From a virus, in the IMG/VR virus record IMGVR_UViG_3300017786_000075, positions 1 to 31,364 of that record: a stretch of DNA of 31,364 nucleotides; one strand, given 5' to 3'. Positions 18,501-24,421 of the stretch are shown piece after piece. Made by a program: the position numbers and the translations under genes. Position 1 is the stretch's first letter. The number at the start of each line of letters is the position of its first letter. Under the pieces are notes generated by a model, which saw only the letters and a program-made list of their open reading frames with translations, was not told the DNA's origin and ran no database searches.

Positions 18501-19918
18501 CCGATGTCACGCTGACATATATCTTGATCGTATACAAAATTAGGGAATGTTTCATTTATATATGCAACAGTTTCAGCCTGTATAAATTTTTTATTTTCAT
18601 TTAATAATGATCTTACGTTTCCACGACCTGATGGAATAGTTTTAACATCAGCAGTTCCGACACTAGTTGGAGTAGAAAAAGGTCTTCCTCCTGTTGAATG
18701 TGTAATTGTTTGTGCATAGTTACCTAATTCAAATTTAGAAGCAATTTGTAATTCTTCTGCTCTACGTGCCGCCGCTCCTATCGAAGCAAACGCAAACGAT
18801 GCACTTCTACCTGCTTTGCCTGGATTGGTAGTTGCAAATCTATCATCACCGTTTGGCGAAACATATAAGTTAGATGAACTTATACCTTCTTGTTGATCAA
18901 CATATAATTTTGTTGCAACTTGTAGTGCTTCTGGATCTGCTGAAGTTACACCTGCTAATCCTCCTGGATGATCGCTTGCAAACAAAGGTCCAGTCATTGT
19001 ATCGCCTGCTCTGCGAACAGTACTCTTACGTGGTAATGCTTCGTTTGCTAGATAAAATCCTGCAAGAGTTGTATCTAATCCTTGATCAACAATTTTGTGT
19101 ACTCCTGCTACAACTGTACCAGTAATGTTAAGATCGTTTGTTTTGTTAATAGCATCTGCAGAACTATTATGTAAACTAATTGTATTGTCGTCAATAACAC
19201 TAACGTAATAAATTTGATCTTTTACAAGACCTGTTAATGCTGAGCCTGTTGATGTATATTTGTAACTTTGACCGTTACTTGCTCTGTCTAGTCCGTGTGC
19301 TAAAACTTGTAAATCTTGTGTTGATACAAGTCCTGTAATATCTAAAGTATATTCTGATGCATCTGCTGGTTCATCTCTTAGTCCGCCCATCTTACCAGGG
19401 TTCATTGCTTTTGCGTAACGCTGGTCAGTATATTCTTTATCCGGCACTAGGTCATGTATTGAATAATTACCACCATACTTACTAGTAAATGCCGCGGCAC
19501 TTGCTGTTGATATATCTAAGTTACCAATTGCATATCCGTCAGCATTAAGATGTCCGCCTAGTTGTGGACTAGTGTCACCTTTTACATTTGTTCTACCTGC
19601 TTGTATTAAAAGTTTGCCTGCTTGTGTAACATTAAACACAATAGTATCATCTGCTGGATCGCCTGTAATTGCTCCATTAGATACAAGTTCTAATGCTTCA
19701 ACACCTGTTTCGCTTGTATTAACAGCAAGTACTCTGCTTGCTAGTCCTGTGTAGTCATCGGGCGTATCACTTAAACTTCTAAAGTTAATTTGTCCGCCGA
19801 TACCAAATACTGCGTATAGTTCCTGAAAGTTTTCATTCGATTTACGAAACGATTCACGTAAACTATCACCGGTACCGTCGTTACCTTCTACACCAATATC
19901 AATAATTTCTCTTGCCAT
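12500..19918 (-). CDS. Giant tail-fibre-like protein, 2,472 residues
   Basis: It opens with the shared module (N-D-G-T-G-D-S-L-R-E-S-F-R-K-S-N-E-N-F, about 13-31). G-D-T-M-T-G-P-L (305-312) is a common phage-fibre repeat. From about 352, Y-V-S-P-N-G-D-D-R-F ... F-A-S-I-G-A-A and later G-T-Y-E-E-H-F-P-I-R-L-P suggest a right-handed beta-helix of the pectate-lyase type. A second fibre motif (M-S-G-N-L-N-L ... A-V-N-K-A-Y-V-D) follows further on. The last 128 or so residues, beginning D-L-A-E-N-Y, resemble C-terminal trimerisation or autoprocessing domains of other fibres. ATG 19918 has CGGAG at good spacing, and the upstream gene ends 11 bases before. A long host-recognition fibre is the likely role; the enzyme activity of the helix part is unproven. 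Confidence 0.85.
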   Translation of the reverse strand: MAREIIDIGVEGNDGTGDSLRESFRKSNENFQELYAVFGIGGQINFRSLSDTPDDYTGLASRVLAVNTSETGVEALELVSNGAITGDPADDTIVFNVTQAGKLLIQAGRTNVKGDTSPQLGGHLNADGYAIGNLDISTASAAAFTSKYGGNYSIHDLVPDKEYTDQRYAKAMNPGKMGGLRDEPADASEYTLDITGLVSTQDLQVLAHGLDRASNGQSYKYTSTGSALTGLVKDQIYYVSVIDDNTISLHNSSADAINKTNDLNITGTVVAGVHKIVDQGLDTTLAGFYLANEALPRKSTVRRAGDTMTGPLFASDHPGGLAGVTSADPEALQVATKLYVDQQEGISSSNLYVSPNGDDRFATTNPGKAGRSASFAFASIGAAARRAEELQIASKFELGNYAQTITHSTGGRPFSTPTSVGTADVKTIPSGRGNVRSLLNENKKFIQAETVAYINETFPNFVYDQDICQRDIGLMVDAVVLDVLTGNNANFLSRRAGIRYYANASATAAITTQKTETLAGIAFVKALTNIVLQNISPGTTYQSVYTQYINSGFATDATARNSVDAKFDIIVSIINDGNVFDAPAIVDGSTYKITMGNGNDNSFVDQGDPDNTDILPGKVIRGKESGALGRVVEYLSENLNPTNPTNTDILELQLLEPVEFIPGEQLEYANTIKFNQISIRIESGTYEEHFPIRLPANVSLKGDEFRRVIIKPKLGPSQSPWANVYFYRDDNFDGLTGDAATSVTGVADTNIPLSGSRYVNPLTGNPIGWFGKHYLTDPTKDTNVSNFGISNPGKFSQAAKILKNNIEFIVEEVISFVNTTYPSHVYNATKCRRDTRLIVKGLAADLVYGGRETSLTNQGMYYQGAVAGQETETEAAIRYISTLANTILQNNTVTATQAIEPQIIDPSLTAEATAYTNLDALVDCVAFAFNASINTPRNNNELDVFLCNDGTIVRNCSVTGHGGFMMVLDPDGQVLTKSPYCQTGSSFSRSLNRQAFRGGMFVDAFVGNVPMEVINKQTAYKIDVRSQAGQGLFVKKPQVPAPFYMEGRRFQVNAVRDWDPTLGTATLILDPSSNAKSGWTGTIAGSIILDNASSINPVEITVQTAGNRSMLGNDFTQVNDLGYGLVVTNGALSEMVSQFTYYCWTAYYANNGGEIRSLNGSNAYGEYGLVANGSDPNEVPDAVTLRDNMAKVAKTAEAATILTFSDVLGIAKLQEGSSGPSAVGHRVTQAGSGASGEVVFETAGKVLYLKTVTGTFNTSGVVTSVDSVNLGVPTDVSSAGLLLSAGQLSVHVYDFESLPQNRGEINILHTNGNYGRYEVASVAKVKDFRVDGHNDVAYTAVGSGTGAKFDVQKTRKSGGTYVAHVISAGTGYTVGNTFVVDGTKLDGVTSTNDCTISVATVDGDGKILTVTASGTVNILLDTPIYDGQVYKLNFSTATAGFSNDGLIEGLEQNHFVSYRHNQVVIVDNVLDTQRLTIRPSTAFEFDERPGYTYRTTEFTTTETTGENLPSDEILMGFDATYDYVRVIVDTNHTSDTPTVGFGGTTLGATKGDVGIAIAELTEVSDIARLRRGEMIFTWEGKAHKVVDYLDFVGYAVIKIEDITDATNPSGKLDHNLTNNATGLHAPVVLSGGQANTIRIGLPKGAPGDITINISLTRATGHDFLDIGTGSYNTSNYPNVLLGAPRQPNQSYEVQERSKGRVFYVSTDQDGFFRVGRFFTVDQGTGTVTFAGSIALSNLDGIGFKRGVVVSEFSTDDGMTQNGSDIVPTQNAVRGYVNRRLGWDHNGLPVNNVIGGGAVARDGSIGMSGNLNLSSNRIINVEAPAQDSDAVNKAYVDNVVEQYNTLDGMRDLSLEKNPGSAESDANYYRDQLMHRTGKRIVFFDSATIQDGPLVTGGKIIQGSNVGEIEDIESRTDGVLGAVQRVVYREVAGTLTQADASTVLSYKNPTGVVYSGASGVDAGFNIGKGTTYTAYTFNAGTGYANGETFTIPGDQLGTGVTPANDALITITSVAGNGAILAFTVSGNTGLATDAIGTIVSGPHHETANATYDTSSQIEWVGTRFSSEYRVTYNIKDNSILNADVNPAAAIAQSKLAMQAATTRANATGIAQVDLGLAAFDDSDFTVTDGWVTLKTGSVDLADIEEIPNNTALTNISGATASPTAQTITTTGGNDSIVMTKSDGMIRTTGLIIGAADTNVILQPKSGAATTIEMLTPGGAQIFEATGTSAITAEYAASIDIDGSGADTQSTLQSNSTFANKGRLSSAWIKTNFLEATNDAGTGIAIGTGTGKTASGEVAIVSGGSTVPFKFSSTGVLPDVNNTYNIGSSTLKYNTVYATVFDGTATKARYADLAENYSADAEHEPGTVIVLGGAKEITTTATKGDSRVIGVVSNKPAYLMNSELQGEFVTPVALTGRVPCKVIGKVQPGDILVSSAIAGYAIVDNNPTVGTVIGKALQAKDSTDKGTIEIVVGKV

Positions 19919-19929
19919 ATTTTACTCCG

Positions 19930-20292
19930 TTAAGCAGGTATTGCTAATTTGTCTATATCAAAATTTACACTAACGCCACATCCACAACTGCTTTTTGCGT
20001 TAGGGTTTATAAGTTCAAACATAGATCCCATAATATCTTTTTTATAATCAATTACTGTACCAAACAAAAACATTAAACTTGCTCCGCCTATTACAAATGT
20101 ACAACCTGTATCTGTTTTAAATACTTCGTCATCATCTAGTAATTCGTCTGGTTTTGCGTAAGTTCCCCATTCGTATTCGAATCCTGCACAACCACCACCT
20201 TTCATGTTTAGCGTAACTGCATAAACTTCATTTTCCTTGCAAATAGTGTCAATTTGCTGTTTTGCGGCATCTGTAAGTGTACAAATAGTCAT
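19930..20292 (-). CDS. iscA: A-type Fe-S cluster carrier (IscA/HesB family), 120 residues
   Basis: A-type carriers bind an Fe-S cluster or iron through three cysteines and pass it to target proteins. All three are present: Cys35 (G-G-G-C-A-G-F) and Cys103/Cys105 (S-C-G-C-G), close to the canonical positions, and the length is normal for the family. Start ATG 20292 has AAAGGAG at good spacing and a late box (GATAAATA) 20 bases before the ATG, so this gene appears to be transcribed late with the virion genes downstream. HesB-like genes are known from marine T4-like phages. The 3' end of an iscU gene lies at the other end of this window, so the phage carries both scaffold and carrier. Which apoprotein it serves is unknown. 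Confidence 0.85.
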   Translation of the reverse strand: MTICTLTDAAKQQIDTICKENEVYAVTLNMKGGGCAGFEYEWGTYAKPDELLDDDEVFKTDTGCTFVIGGASLMFLFGTVIDYKKDIMGSMFELINPNAKSSCGCGVSVNFDIDKLAIPA

Positions 20293-20312
20293 TGGAACTC
20301 CTTTATTAATGT

Positions 20313-20320
20313 TATTTATC
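20313..20320 (-). promoter_or_regulatory. T4-late-type promoter box GATAAATA
   Basis: Sits 20 bases before the ATG of the A-type carrier gene, with AAAGGAG between. It faces left and could also feed the giant fibre gene downstream. Confidence 0.6.
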
Positions 20321-20353
20321 TTAGCGTTTTGTAATCCGAATGTAAATATAGTT

Positions 20354-20644
20354 ATGTTCTTAGAAGAATTTAAAAAGAAAAGTCGGCATACAAGGAAGTC
20401 TAAAAACGGTACTGAACATCAGTATGTTAAGACAAAAACCTTTGCTAGATTACGCTGTGATAGTTGTAATACAGAGTTTGTACGTCCACGTGGAAGTATG
20501 GACCCTAAACGCCTAAATAACAACTATTTTCATGTATGTGGTGATTGTGATGCAAAGAGATTTGCACAGAAAGCAGGAGTAGACCAGAAGCAGAAATGGA
20601 ATAACCTCTCTGCTTCTAGTAATATTCCTATTGGTAAGTTATAA
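20354..20644 (+). CDS. Small zinc-ribbon-like protein, 96 residues, the only gene on the + strand
   Basis: Two C-x-x-C knuckles (Cys35/Cys38 and Cys62/Cys65), 23 residues apart, in a basic protein rich in K/R (N-terminus K-K-K-S-R-H-T-R-K-S-K) point to a zinc ribbon and possibly nucleic-acid binding. The frame stays open upstream, but that part is antisense to the carrier gene and unlike real protein, so ATG 20354 is the best start. No clear Shine-Dalgarno is visible; TGTAAATA just upstream is one base from the late box. It runs against all other genes and ends exactly where the leftward 54-codon gene ends (no gap). A regulator or DNA/RNA-associated protein is a guess. Confidence 0.8.
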   Translation: MFLEEFKKKSRHTRKSKNGTEHQYVKTKTFARLRCDSCNTEFVRPRGSMDPKRLNNNYFHVCGDCDAKRFAQKAGVDQKQKWNNLSASSNIPIGKL

Positions 20645-20809
20645 CTATTCTGATTTCCAGATAGTCCATGCACCATATGCTACTGCTAAACCAGCGGCAA
20701 TTTTTGCTAGTGGTGCAAGAAATAGTACCATAAGTCCTAGTAGTACTAAAGCGGCGCCATCCCATGATGTACGCTCTTTCATTCTTGAGTTAATCCATGA
20801 TTTAATCAT
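20645..20809 (-). CDS. Small membrane protein, 54 residues
   Basis: The ATG at 20809 has AAAGGAG 7 bases upstream. The longer reading from TTG 20827 would run through that ribosome site, so I reject it. A short basic and polar N-terminus is followed by one long or two short hydrophobic segments (about residues 20-50: A-L-V-L-L-G-L-M-V-L-F-L-A-P and I-A-A-G-L-A-V-A-Y-G-A), ending in W-K-S-E. This fits a small inner-membrane protein. No known holin or antiholin signature can be claimed. It follows the 84-codon gene by 14 bases and is probably cotranscribed with it. Confidence 0.7.
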   Translation of the reverse strand: MIKSWINSRMKERTSWDGAALVLLGLMVLFLAPLAKIAAGLAVAYGAWTIWKSE

Positions 20810-20823
20810 TGTTTTCTCCTTTA

Positions 20824-21078
20824 TCAACGTAGTGCTTGCTTAGCCTTTAAAGCGGCTCTTTTCTTTTCAGTTTCAATTGCTTGTCTAACTTTTCGTCCCC
20901 AAGGTAGTTTTATTTTATCTACTATTTCTTTACCTTTTTTACTAATGTATTCTACACTAATAAATCGGTCCTTGAAGTCACCTTGTACAGATTTTACTGC
21001 TCTATGTAGACTCAATTGTTCTGTGTCTTTTTCATCACCCTTTTCATTCCAGAAATGGAACTTTCTCATTTTTGGCAT
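20824..21078 (-). CDS. Small basic hypothetical protein, 84 residues
   Basis: Lys/Arg-rich (about one third charged residues), with no cysteine and a C-terminal helix rich in K-R-A-A-L-K-A-K. ATG 21078 has CGGAGG only 3 bases upstream; ATG 21069 (Met4) is 12 bases away, so either may be used. The start lies inside the 3' end of uvsE (35-base overlap) and behind its own late box (AATAAATA, 21096-21103). It can therefore be expressed late while uvsE is driven separately by an upstream sigma-70-like promoter. Nucleic-acid binding is possible from the charge alone; I recognise no family. Confidence 0.7.
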   Translation of the reverse strand: MPKMRKFHFWNEKGDEKDTEQLSLHRAVKSVQGDFKDRFISVEYISKKGKEIVDKIKLPWGRKVRQAIETEKKRAALKAKQALR

Positions 21079-22120
21079 AAGCCTCCGTTGTTACATATTT
21101 ATTGTATTGATCTAGCAGTTCTATGCTTGCTAAATTCTTCATCTTGCTCTCACACATAATATCAGCATATTGTAAGAACGAAAGTGCCCATGCATTTACT
21201 TTCTCGTTAGGGTAAAAGTCGCTATGGGCTCGTAATTTTGCTTTCTTGTAGCCTGCTTCGAGTAGTGCTGGCATATCAGGCATAGTATCATGTTTAAAGT
21301 CTGCAGGTAAATGTTCGTCTCTGCTGTAAGAGTAATGTATTACTGGACGTACACCACGCCATGAATCTATTACGCGAGAAAATCTATCGTCGGTGGGACG
21401 TATATACTCACCTTCACGGCACCAGTGATGGTGTATGTCGAGAACCAATGCGCAGGTGTCGACAAGTTCGAGACTGTGTTCGAGTCCCCACTTGTTCTCG
21501 TCGTTTTCGATCGTAATTGTGTTTCTCGCCTCCGGAGATAGTCTTGTGTCAACTGCGTGTTTAATACCGGCTGGACCTTGGCGACCGGATATGTGGACGT
21601 TGCATTTAAAGTCTTGGAACGATTGGCCATAGCCCATCCATCTGATGCAATCAACATGATATTCAAACTCCTCTATAGATCTTTCGACAATGTCTGGATT
21701 GTCGCTTGCAAGTACAGTAAATTGGCCTGGGTGCATCGAAAGTCGGACATCGAGGGCTCTTGCCGTGTCGCCGACTTTTGCGAATTCTCTTTCGCAGTAA
21801 ATTCTAACATCTGGCTTACGCCAAAAATAAGACCAAGTAGGCTCGGTATACACAGGAAGTACATCACTACCCAGTCTGACCATTCTAAGTTCGTTTGGAA
21901 GACCTCCAACATATCTAATCAATCTCATGTATGACGCTATGTTATGGACCATGATGTCCCATAAGCGTTGCTCTGCTACCTCAACAGTTTGTCTATTGAG
22001 CCATTGTACTGTTGTACTACGGGTATTTAGCGGTCGTTGAATTTCTTCTAGCAGTTTCTTCTTCTGCGTTTGATCTGCTGTCATATATTTACAAGCAAAG
22101 CCTATGCGTTTAGTTACCAT
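21044..22120 (-). CDS. uvsE: UV-damage endonuclease (UvdE/UvsE family), 358 residues
   Basis: UVDE enzymes are TIM-barrel metal-dependent endonucleases that nick DNA 5' of UV photoproducts and start excision repair. The barrel metal-site motifs are all present in order: R-L-S-M-H-P-G-Q-F (about 126-134), N-V-H-I-S-G (His176), I-E-N-D-E (Glu205), D-I-H-H-H-W (229-233), I-H-Y-S (His262) and A-H-S-D-F-Y (His299). The length is typical. The start ATG overlaps the stop of the 50-codon gene upstream (ATGGTAA), suggesting coupling. A TTGACA/TATACT promoter lies about 110-140 bases upstream, inside that gene. Such genes occur in sunlit-ocean phages, where they protect phage DNA. Confidence 0.93.
   Translation of the reverse strand: MVTKRIGFACKYMTADQTQKKKLLEEIQRPLNTRSTTVQWLNRQTVEVAEQRLWDIMVHNIASYMRLIRYVGGLPNELRMVRLGSDVLPVYTEPTWSYFWRKPDVRIYCEREFAKVGDTARALDVRLSMHPGQFTVLASDNPDIVERSIEEFEYHVDCIRWMGYGQSFQDFKCNVHISGRQGPAGIKHAVDTRLSPEARNTITIENDENKWGLEHSLELVDTCALVLDIHHHWCREGEYIRPTDDRFSRVIDSWRGVRPVIHYSYSRDEHLPADFKHDTMPDMPALLEAGYKKAKLRAHSDFYPNEKVNAWALSFLQYADIMCESKMKNLASIELLDQYNKYVTTEAYAKNEKVPFLE
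21096..21103 (-). promoter_or_regulatory. T4-late-type promoter box AATAAATA inside uvsE
   Basis: Lies in the 3' coding part of uvsE, 17 bases before the ATG of the 84-codon gene, with CGGAGG between. It would give late expression of the two small genes downstream. Confidence 0.55.
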
Positions 22121-22266
22121 TCTCTATAATTCCCATTGATTTCGTGTGTGCCTGAATTGTGTATTGCACACCAAAAACTTTGCCATATGCCATACTGCTG
22201 TCGTAATTTTTTGTACCATTGTCTGTATAGTATAACACGTTTTTTGAAGTTTGTCAAGACGTTCAT
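22114..22266 (-). CDS. Hidden small protein, 50 residues, aromatic-rich
   Basis: The ATG at 22266 overlaps the stop of the second 2OG oxygenase (ATGA). The stop TAA (22114-22116) overlaps the uvsE start (ATGGTAA). Perfect fitting into both neighbours, with 50 open codons, is strong evidence of a real coupled gene. The protein is basic at the N-terminus (F-K-K-R-V) and rich in Trp and Tyr (Q-W-Y-K-K-L-R, I-W-Q-S-F-W-C, N-Y-R-E-W), with W-C-A-I-H-N-S-G-T-H in the middle. I do not recognise it. The sigma-70-like promoter for uvsE lies within its coding region. Confidence 0.72.
   Translation of the reverse strand: MNVLTNFKKRVILYRQWYKKLRQQYGIWQSFWCAIHNSGTHEINGNYREW
22229..22257 (-). promoter_or_regulatory. 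Sigma-70-like promoter TTGACA-17-TATACT for uvsE
   Basis: -35 TTGACA at 22252-22257 and -10 TATACT at 22229-22234, spacer 17. The predicted start is near 22222, leaving about 100 bases of leader before uvsE. It is embedded in the coding sequence of the 50-codon gene, so uvsE can be made without the upstream operon. Confidence 0.7.
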
Positions 22267-22853
22267 TTTAGATAGTTTGTGTTAAAACTAATTGTTACCC
22301 TATTGTCAGTAGTATTATCATCTGTATAATGTTCTAACCAACTAGGAAAAAGAACAAGAGTTCCTTGCTCACAAGGTGTTTCCATCATAGCCGCATTATA
22401 AAATGTTTCTTGTGCAGTATATTCAAACATCTTATATACTTGCAATGGACTTTTAAATACTAAAGGTGTACTACCTTTATCTGCTATTGGATAAAAAGCA
22501 CCACTTAGCACACTAACTTCGTGTCTGTGAGCCTTTACTGCGCCACCTTTACCTACTCTATTCATCCAACTGTTGCCAATAGTTAATTTAGGAAGACCAT
22601 ATTCTAAACAATAATCTTGTACACAGTCTTCTAAAGTTTGTTTAAACTCTACTAATCCTAATTTATCTAACCATCTGTTTCCTGTACTTTCGTCATATGT
22701 ACTTTCTGCATCTTTCATTATAGCATGCCAACTTGTTTTTGTTTTGTTTACAACATCAAGCATTCTACTGTAATGTGGGTGTTTACTTAAATCAAATCTC
22801 ATAATTGTTGTAGGAAAGAGTTTTTCAATACTACAAGGATAATGTTCACGCAT
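22263..22853 (-). CDS. 2OG-Fe(II) oxygenase-like protein B, 196 residues
   Basis: ATG 22853 has AGAGG 7 bases upstream. The frame is open further up, but that part overlaps the preceding gene and is not homologous to it. Residues 109-118 (H-R-H-E-V-S-V-L-S-G) and F-P-S-W-L-E-H (His175), followed by N-R-V-T-I-S-F-N (Arg185), match the phage family of putative 2OG-Fe(II) oxygenases, in which the His residues hold iron and the Arg binds 2-oxoglutarate. It overlaps its paralogue upstream by 8 bases and the 50-codon gene downstream by 4. Substrate unknown; nearby sugar- and pterin-type enzymes suggest small-molecule or surface modification, which is inference. Confidence 0.8.
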   Translation of the reverse strand: MREHYPCSIEKLFPTTIMRFDLSKHPHYSRMLDVVNKTKTSWHAIMKDAESTYDESTGNRWLDKLGLVEFKQTLEDCVQDYCLEYGLPKLTIGNSWMNRVGKGGAVKAHRHEVSVLSGAFYPIADKGSTPLVFKSPLQVYKMFEYTAQETFYNAAMMETPCEQGTLVLFPSWLEHYTDDNTTDNRVTISFNTNYLK

Positions 22854-23469
22854 TGTCTTGCCTCTGATATACAGGATATGCTGTATTAAAACTAATTGTT
22901 GTTCTGTTATCACAGTCAATAGTAGGAACAAAATGTTCCATCCAACTAGGATACAGTAATAAATCTCCAGTTTCAACTTCTTCTAAATGTGCATATGTTG
23001 TGCTAGGGTTTGTAGCATTTTGCCTTTCCATCATTCTATAAGGAATAGTAGGATTAGCAAATGCAAGTCCGTGACTGCCTTTTGGTGCGTTTACATAAAG
23101 TGTCCCGCTCCATACACTATTTTCATGTCTATGTCTTTGTATTCTACTACCTTTGTGCATAATAGTATACCAACTGTCGTCTATAATAACATTTTCAATA
23201 CTATTAACAAAACAAAAGTTTGTAGTACATGATAAAAGTAAAGACTTCAAATCAGGAAATTGATCTAATACAAAACTACGTTTATCCCAATCTTCAATAA
23301 AACTAGTTTGTCCAGATCCTTCTAGTATAGACTTTTCTGTTTGTTCTGCATCAAGAAGCAAATTCATAACATTATCCCAATGGTCGTAATGATCAAATAA
23401 TTTAAACTTCATAATGTTAGTAGGAAATAATCCTGTAACTTTTGCTCCTGTAAATATTCCGCCTGCCAT
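22846..23469 (-). CDS. 2OG-Fe(II) oxygenase-like protein A, 207 residues
   Basis: Tandem paralogue of the next gene. Q-R-H-R-H-E-N-S-V-W-S-G (111-122), Y-P-S-W-M-E-H (His179) and N-R-T-T-I-S-F-N (Arg189) are the same iron and 2-oxoglutarate motifs in the same order. Both proteins also begin with a similar L-F-P-T-x-I-M-x-F segment (about 14-21). The start ATG 23469 overlaps the stop of the glycosyltransferase (TAATG). The TTG at 23478 is not needed. The two copies differ strongly between motifs, so they probably act on different substrates or form a heterodimer. The substrate cannot be read from the sequence. Confidence 0.8.
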   Translation of the reverse strand: MAGGIFTGAKVTGLFPTNIMKFKLFDHYDHWDNVMNLLLDAEQTEKSILEGSGQTSFIEDWDKRSFVLDQFPDLKSLLLSCTTNFCFVNSIENVIIDDSWYTIMHKGSRIQRHRHENSVWSGTLYVNAPKGSHGLAFANPTIPYRMMERQNATNPSTTYAHLEEVETGDLLLYPSWMEHFVPTIDCDNRTTISFNTAYPVYQRQDNA

Positions 23470-24419
23470 TAGTACCAATTCTCCTTACACCACGGGTCTA
23501 CACAATTATGCGGATTAGGTTCACCGTGAAATACTGCTATACTTGTATCTGGTGCAATCTCAGGTACTCCTGGTGTAGCAAAATTTCTTACTCCGTCTAA
23601 TCGTGTCATCGTTGGTTTGTTTCTCATTTCCCATTTGTAACTTTGTAACCATTCATCTGGCCAAAATACATAATTGTCCTTAACTTGGTCATATAACCAA
23701 TCTTGGTCTCCGTGAAACTTTCTACTATTTACAACTGGATTTTGCATAAAGTTATTGTATACATAATCATGTTGTCCTATTTCTAATCTAAAACAACTGC
23801 TGTTAAATTTATTCCATGAAGGATTATTTTTTCTGTTAAAGTCTCTAATTACACAAAACTGTCCTGGTTGGTATGTAAACAATTTATCAATGTTTCTAAA
23901 TATAATTACATCTAAGTCTATAAACAATACTGTTCCTTGTAATACAAGATCAGGATTGAAGAACATAGGCTTGTACCACCAACCTTGTAAACCTACGTGT
24001 TGCGGTAAAGGCTCTACTCTAATGTCTTTATCTAAGTCTGTTGGATTTTCTGTAAAGCAAACAAATTCAAAAGGCAGTGTCATATTTCTTTTACACATGT
24101 TAAACAATGTGTTTACATAAAGTCCGTCATATTTGTTACCATGTTTCAAACAAGCAATATACCTTTTCGCTTGTGGTTCAAAACCTTTGCTCCATCTGTC
24201 AGGATCACCTAAATCAGTCTTATCTGCAATAGGTGGAATAACTTTAGGTTCCGGCTGTATTAAAGGAGGCTTTGGTGTAGGTGGCGGAGACTTTTTAGGC
24301 TCCCGCACTGTTGTTGTCTTAGGGAAAGGCATCTTAACTTTTTTGCCTGTAGTCTTTTCTGCGAGTTTACGTGCTTTACGTTGCTCTTTAGACTCTCCTG
24401 GATAATATTTTTTAACCAA
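23469..24419 (-). CDS. Glycosyltransferase-like protein (GT-A fold), 316 residues
   Basis: The start is TTG at 24419, 2 bases after the queD stop, with GAGG 7 bases upstream; there is no ATG nearby until residue 30. Residues 1-70 are a basic then proline-rich tail (S-P-P-P-T-P-K-P-P), probably a flexible linker. From about 85 (R-Y-I-A-C-L-K-H-G-N-K) the protein looks like a GT-A glycosyltransferase. L-F-I-D-L-D-V-I-I-F at 165-174 holds the D-x-D that binds the metal and sugar nucleotide, and D-Q-D-W-L-Y and F-H-G follow. A sugar is probably added to a phage or host surface molecule or to DNA; acceptor unknown. Confidence 0.75.
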   Translation of the reverse strand: MVKKYYPGESKEQRKARKLAEKTTGKKVKMPFPKTTTVREPKKSPPPTPKPPLIQPEPKVIPPIADKTDLGDPDRWSKGFEPQAKRYIACLKHGNKYDGLYVNTLFNMCKRNMTLPFEFVCFTENPTDLDKDIRVEPLPQHVGLQGWWYKPMFFNPDLVLQGTVLFIDLDVIIFRNIDKLFTYQPGQFCVIRDFNRKNNPSWNKFNSSCFRLEIGQHDYVYNNFMQNPVVNSRKFHGDQDWLYDQVKDNYVFWPDEWLQSYKWEMRNKPTMTRLDGVRNFATPGVPEIAPDTSIAVFHGEPNPHNCVDPWCKENWY

Positions 24420-24421
24420 TG

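Noticed and set aside
22123-22217. 31-codon ORF in another frame of the uvsE leader
   Set aside because: The 50-codon frame has exact overlaps at both ends and better composition.
22853-22976. N-terminal extension of the second 2OG oxygenase
   Set aside because: It lies wholly over the coding region of its paralogue and lacks similarity; ATG 22853 has a good ribosome site.
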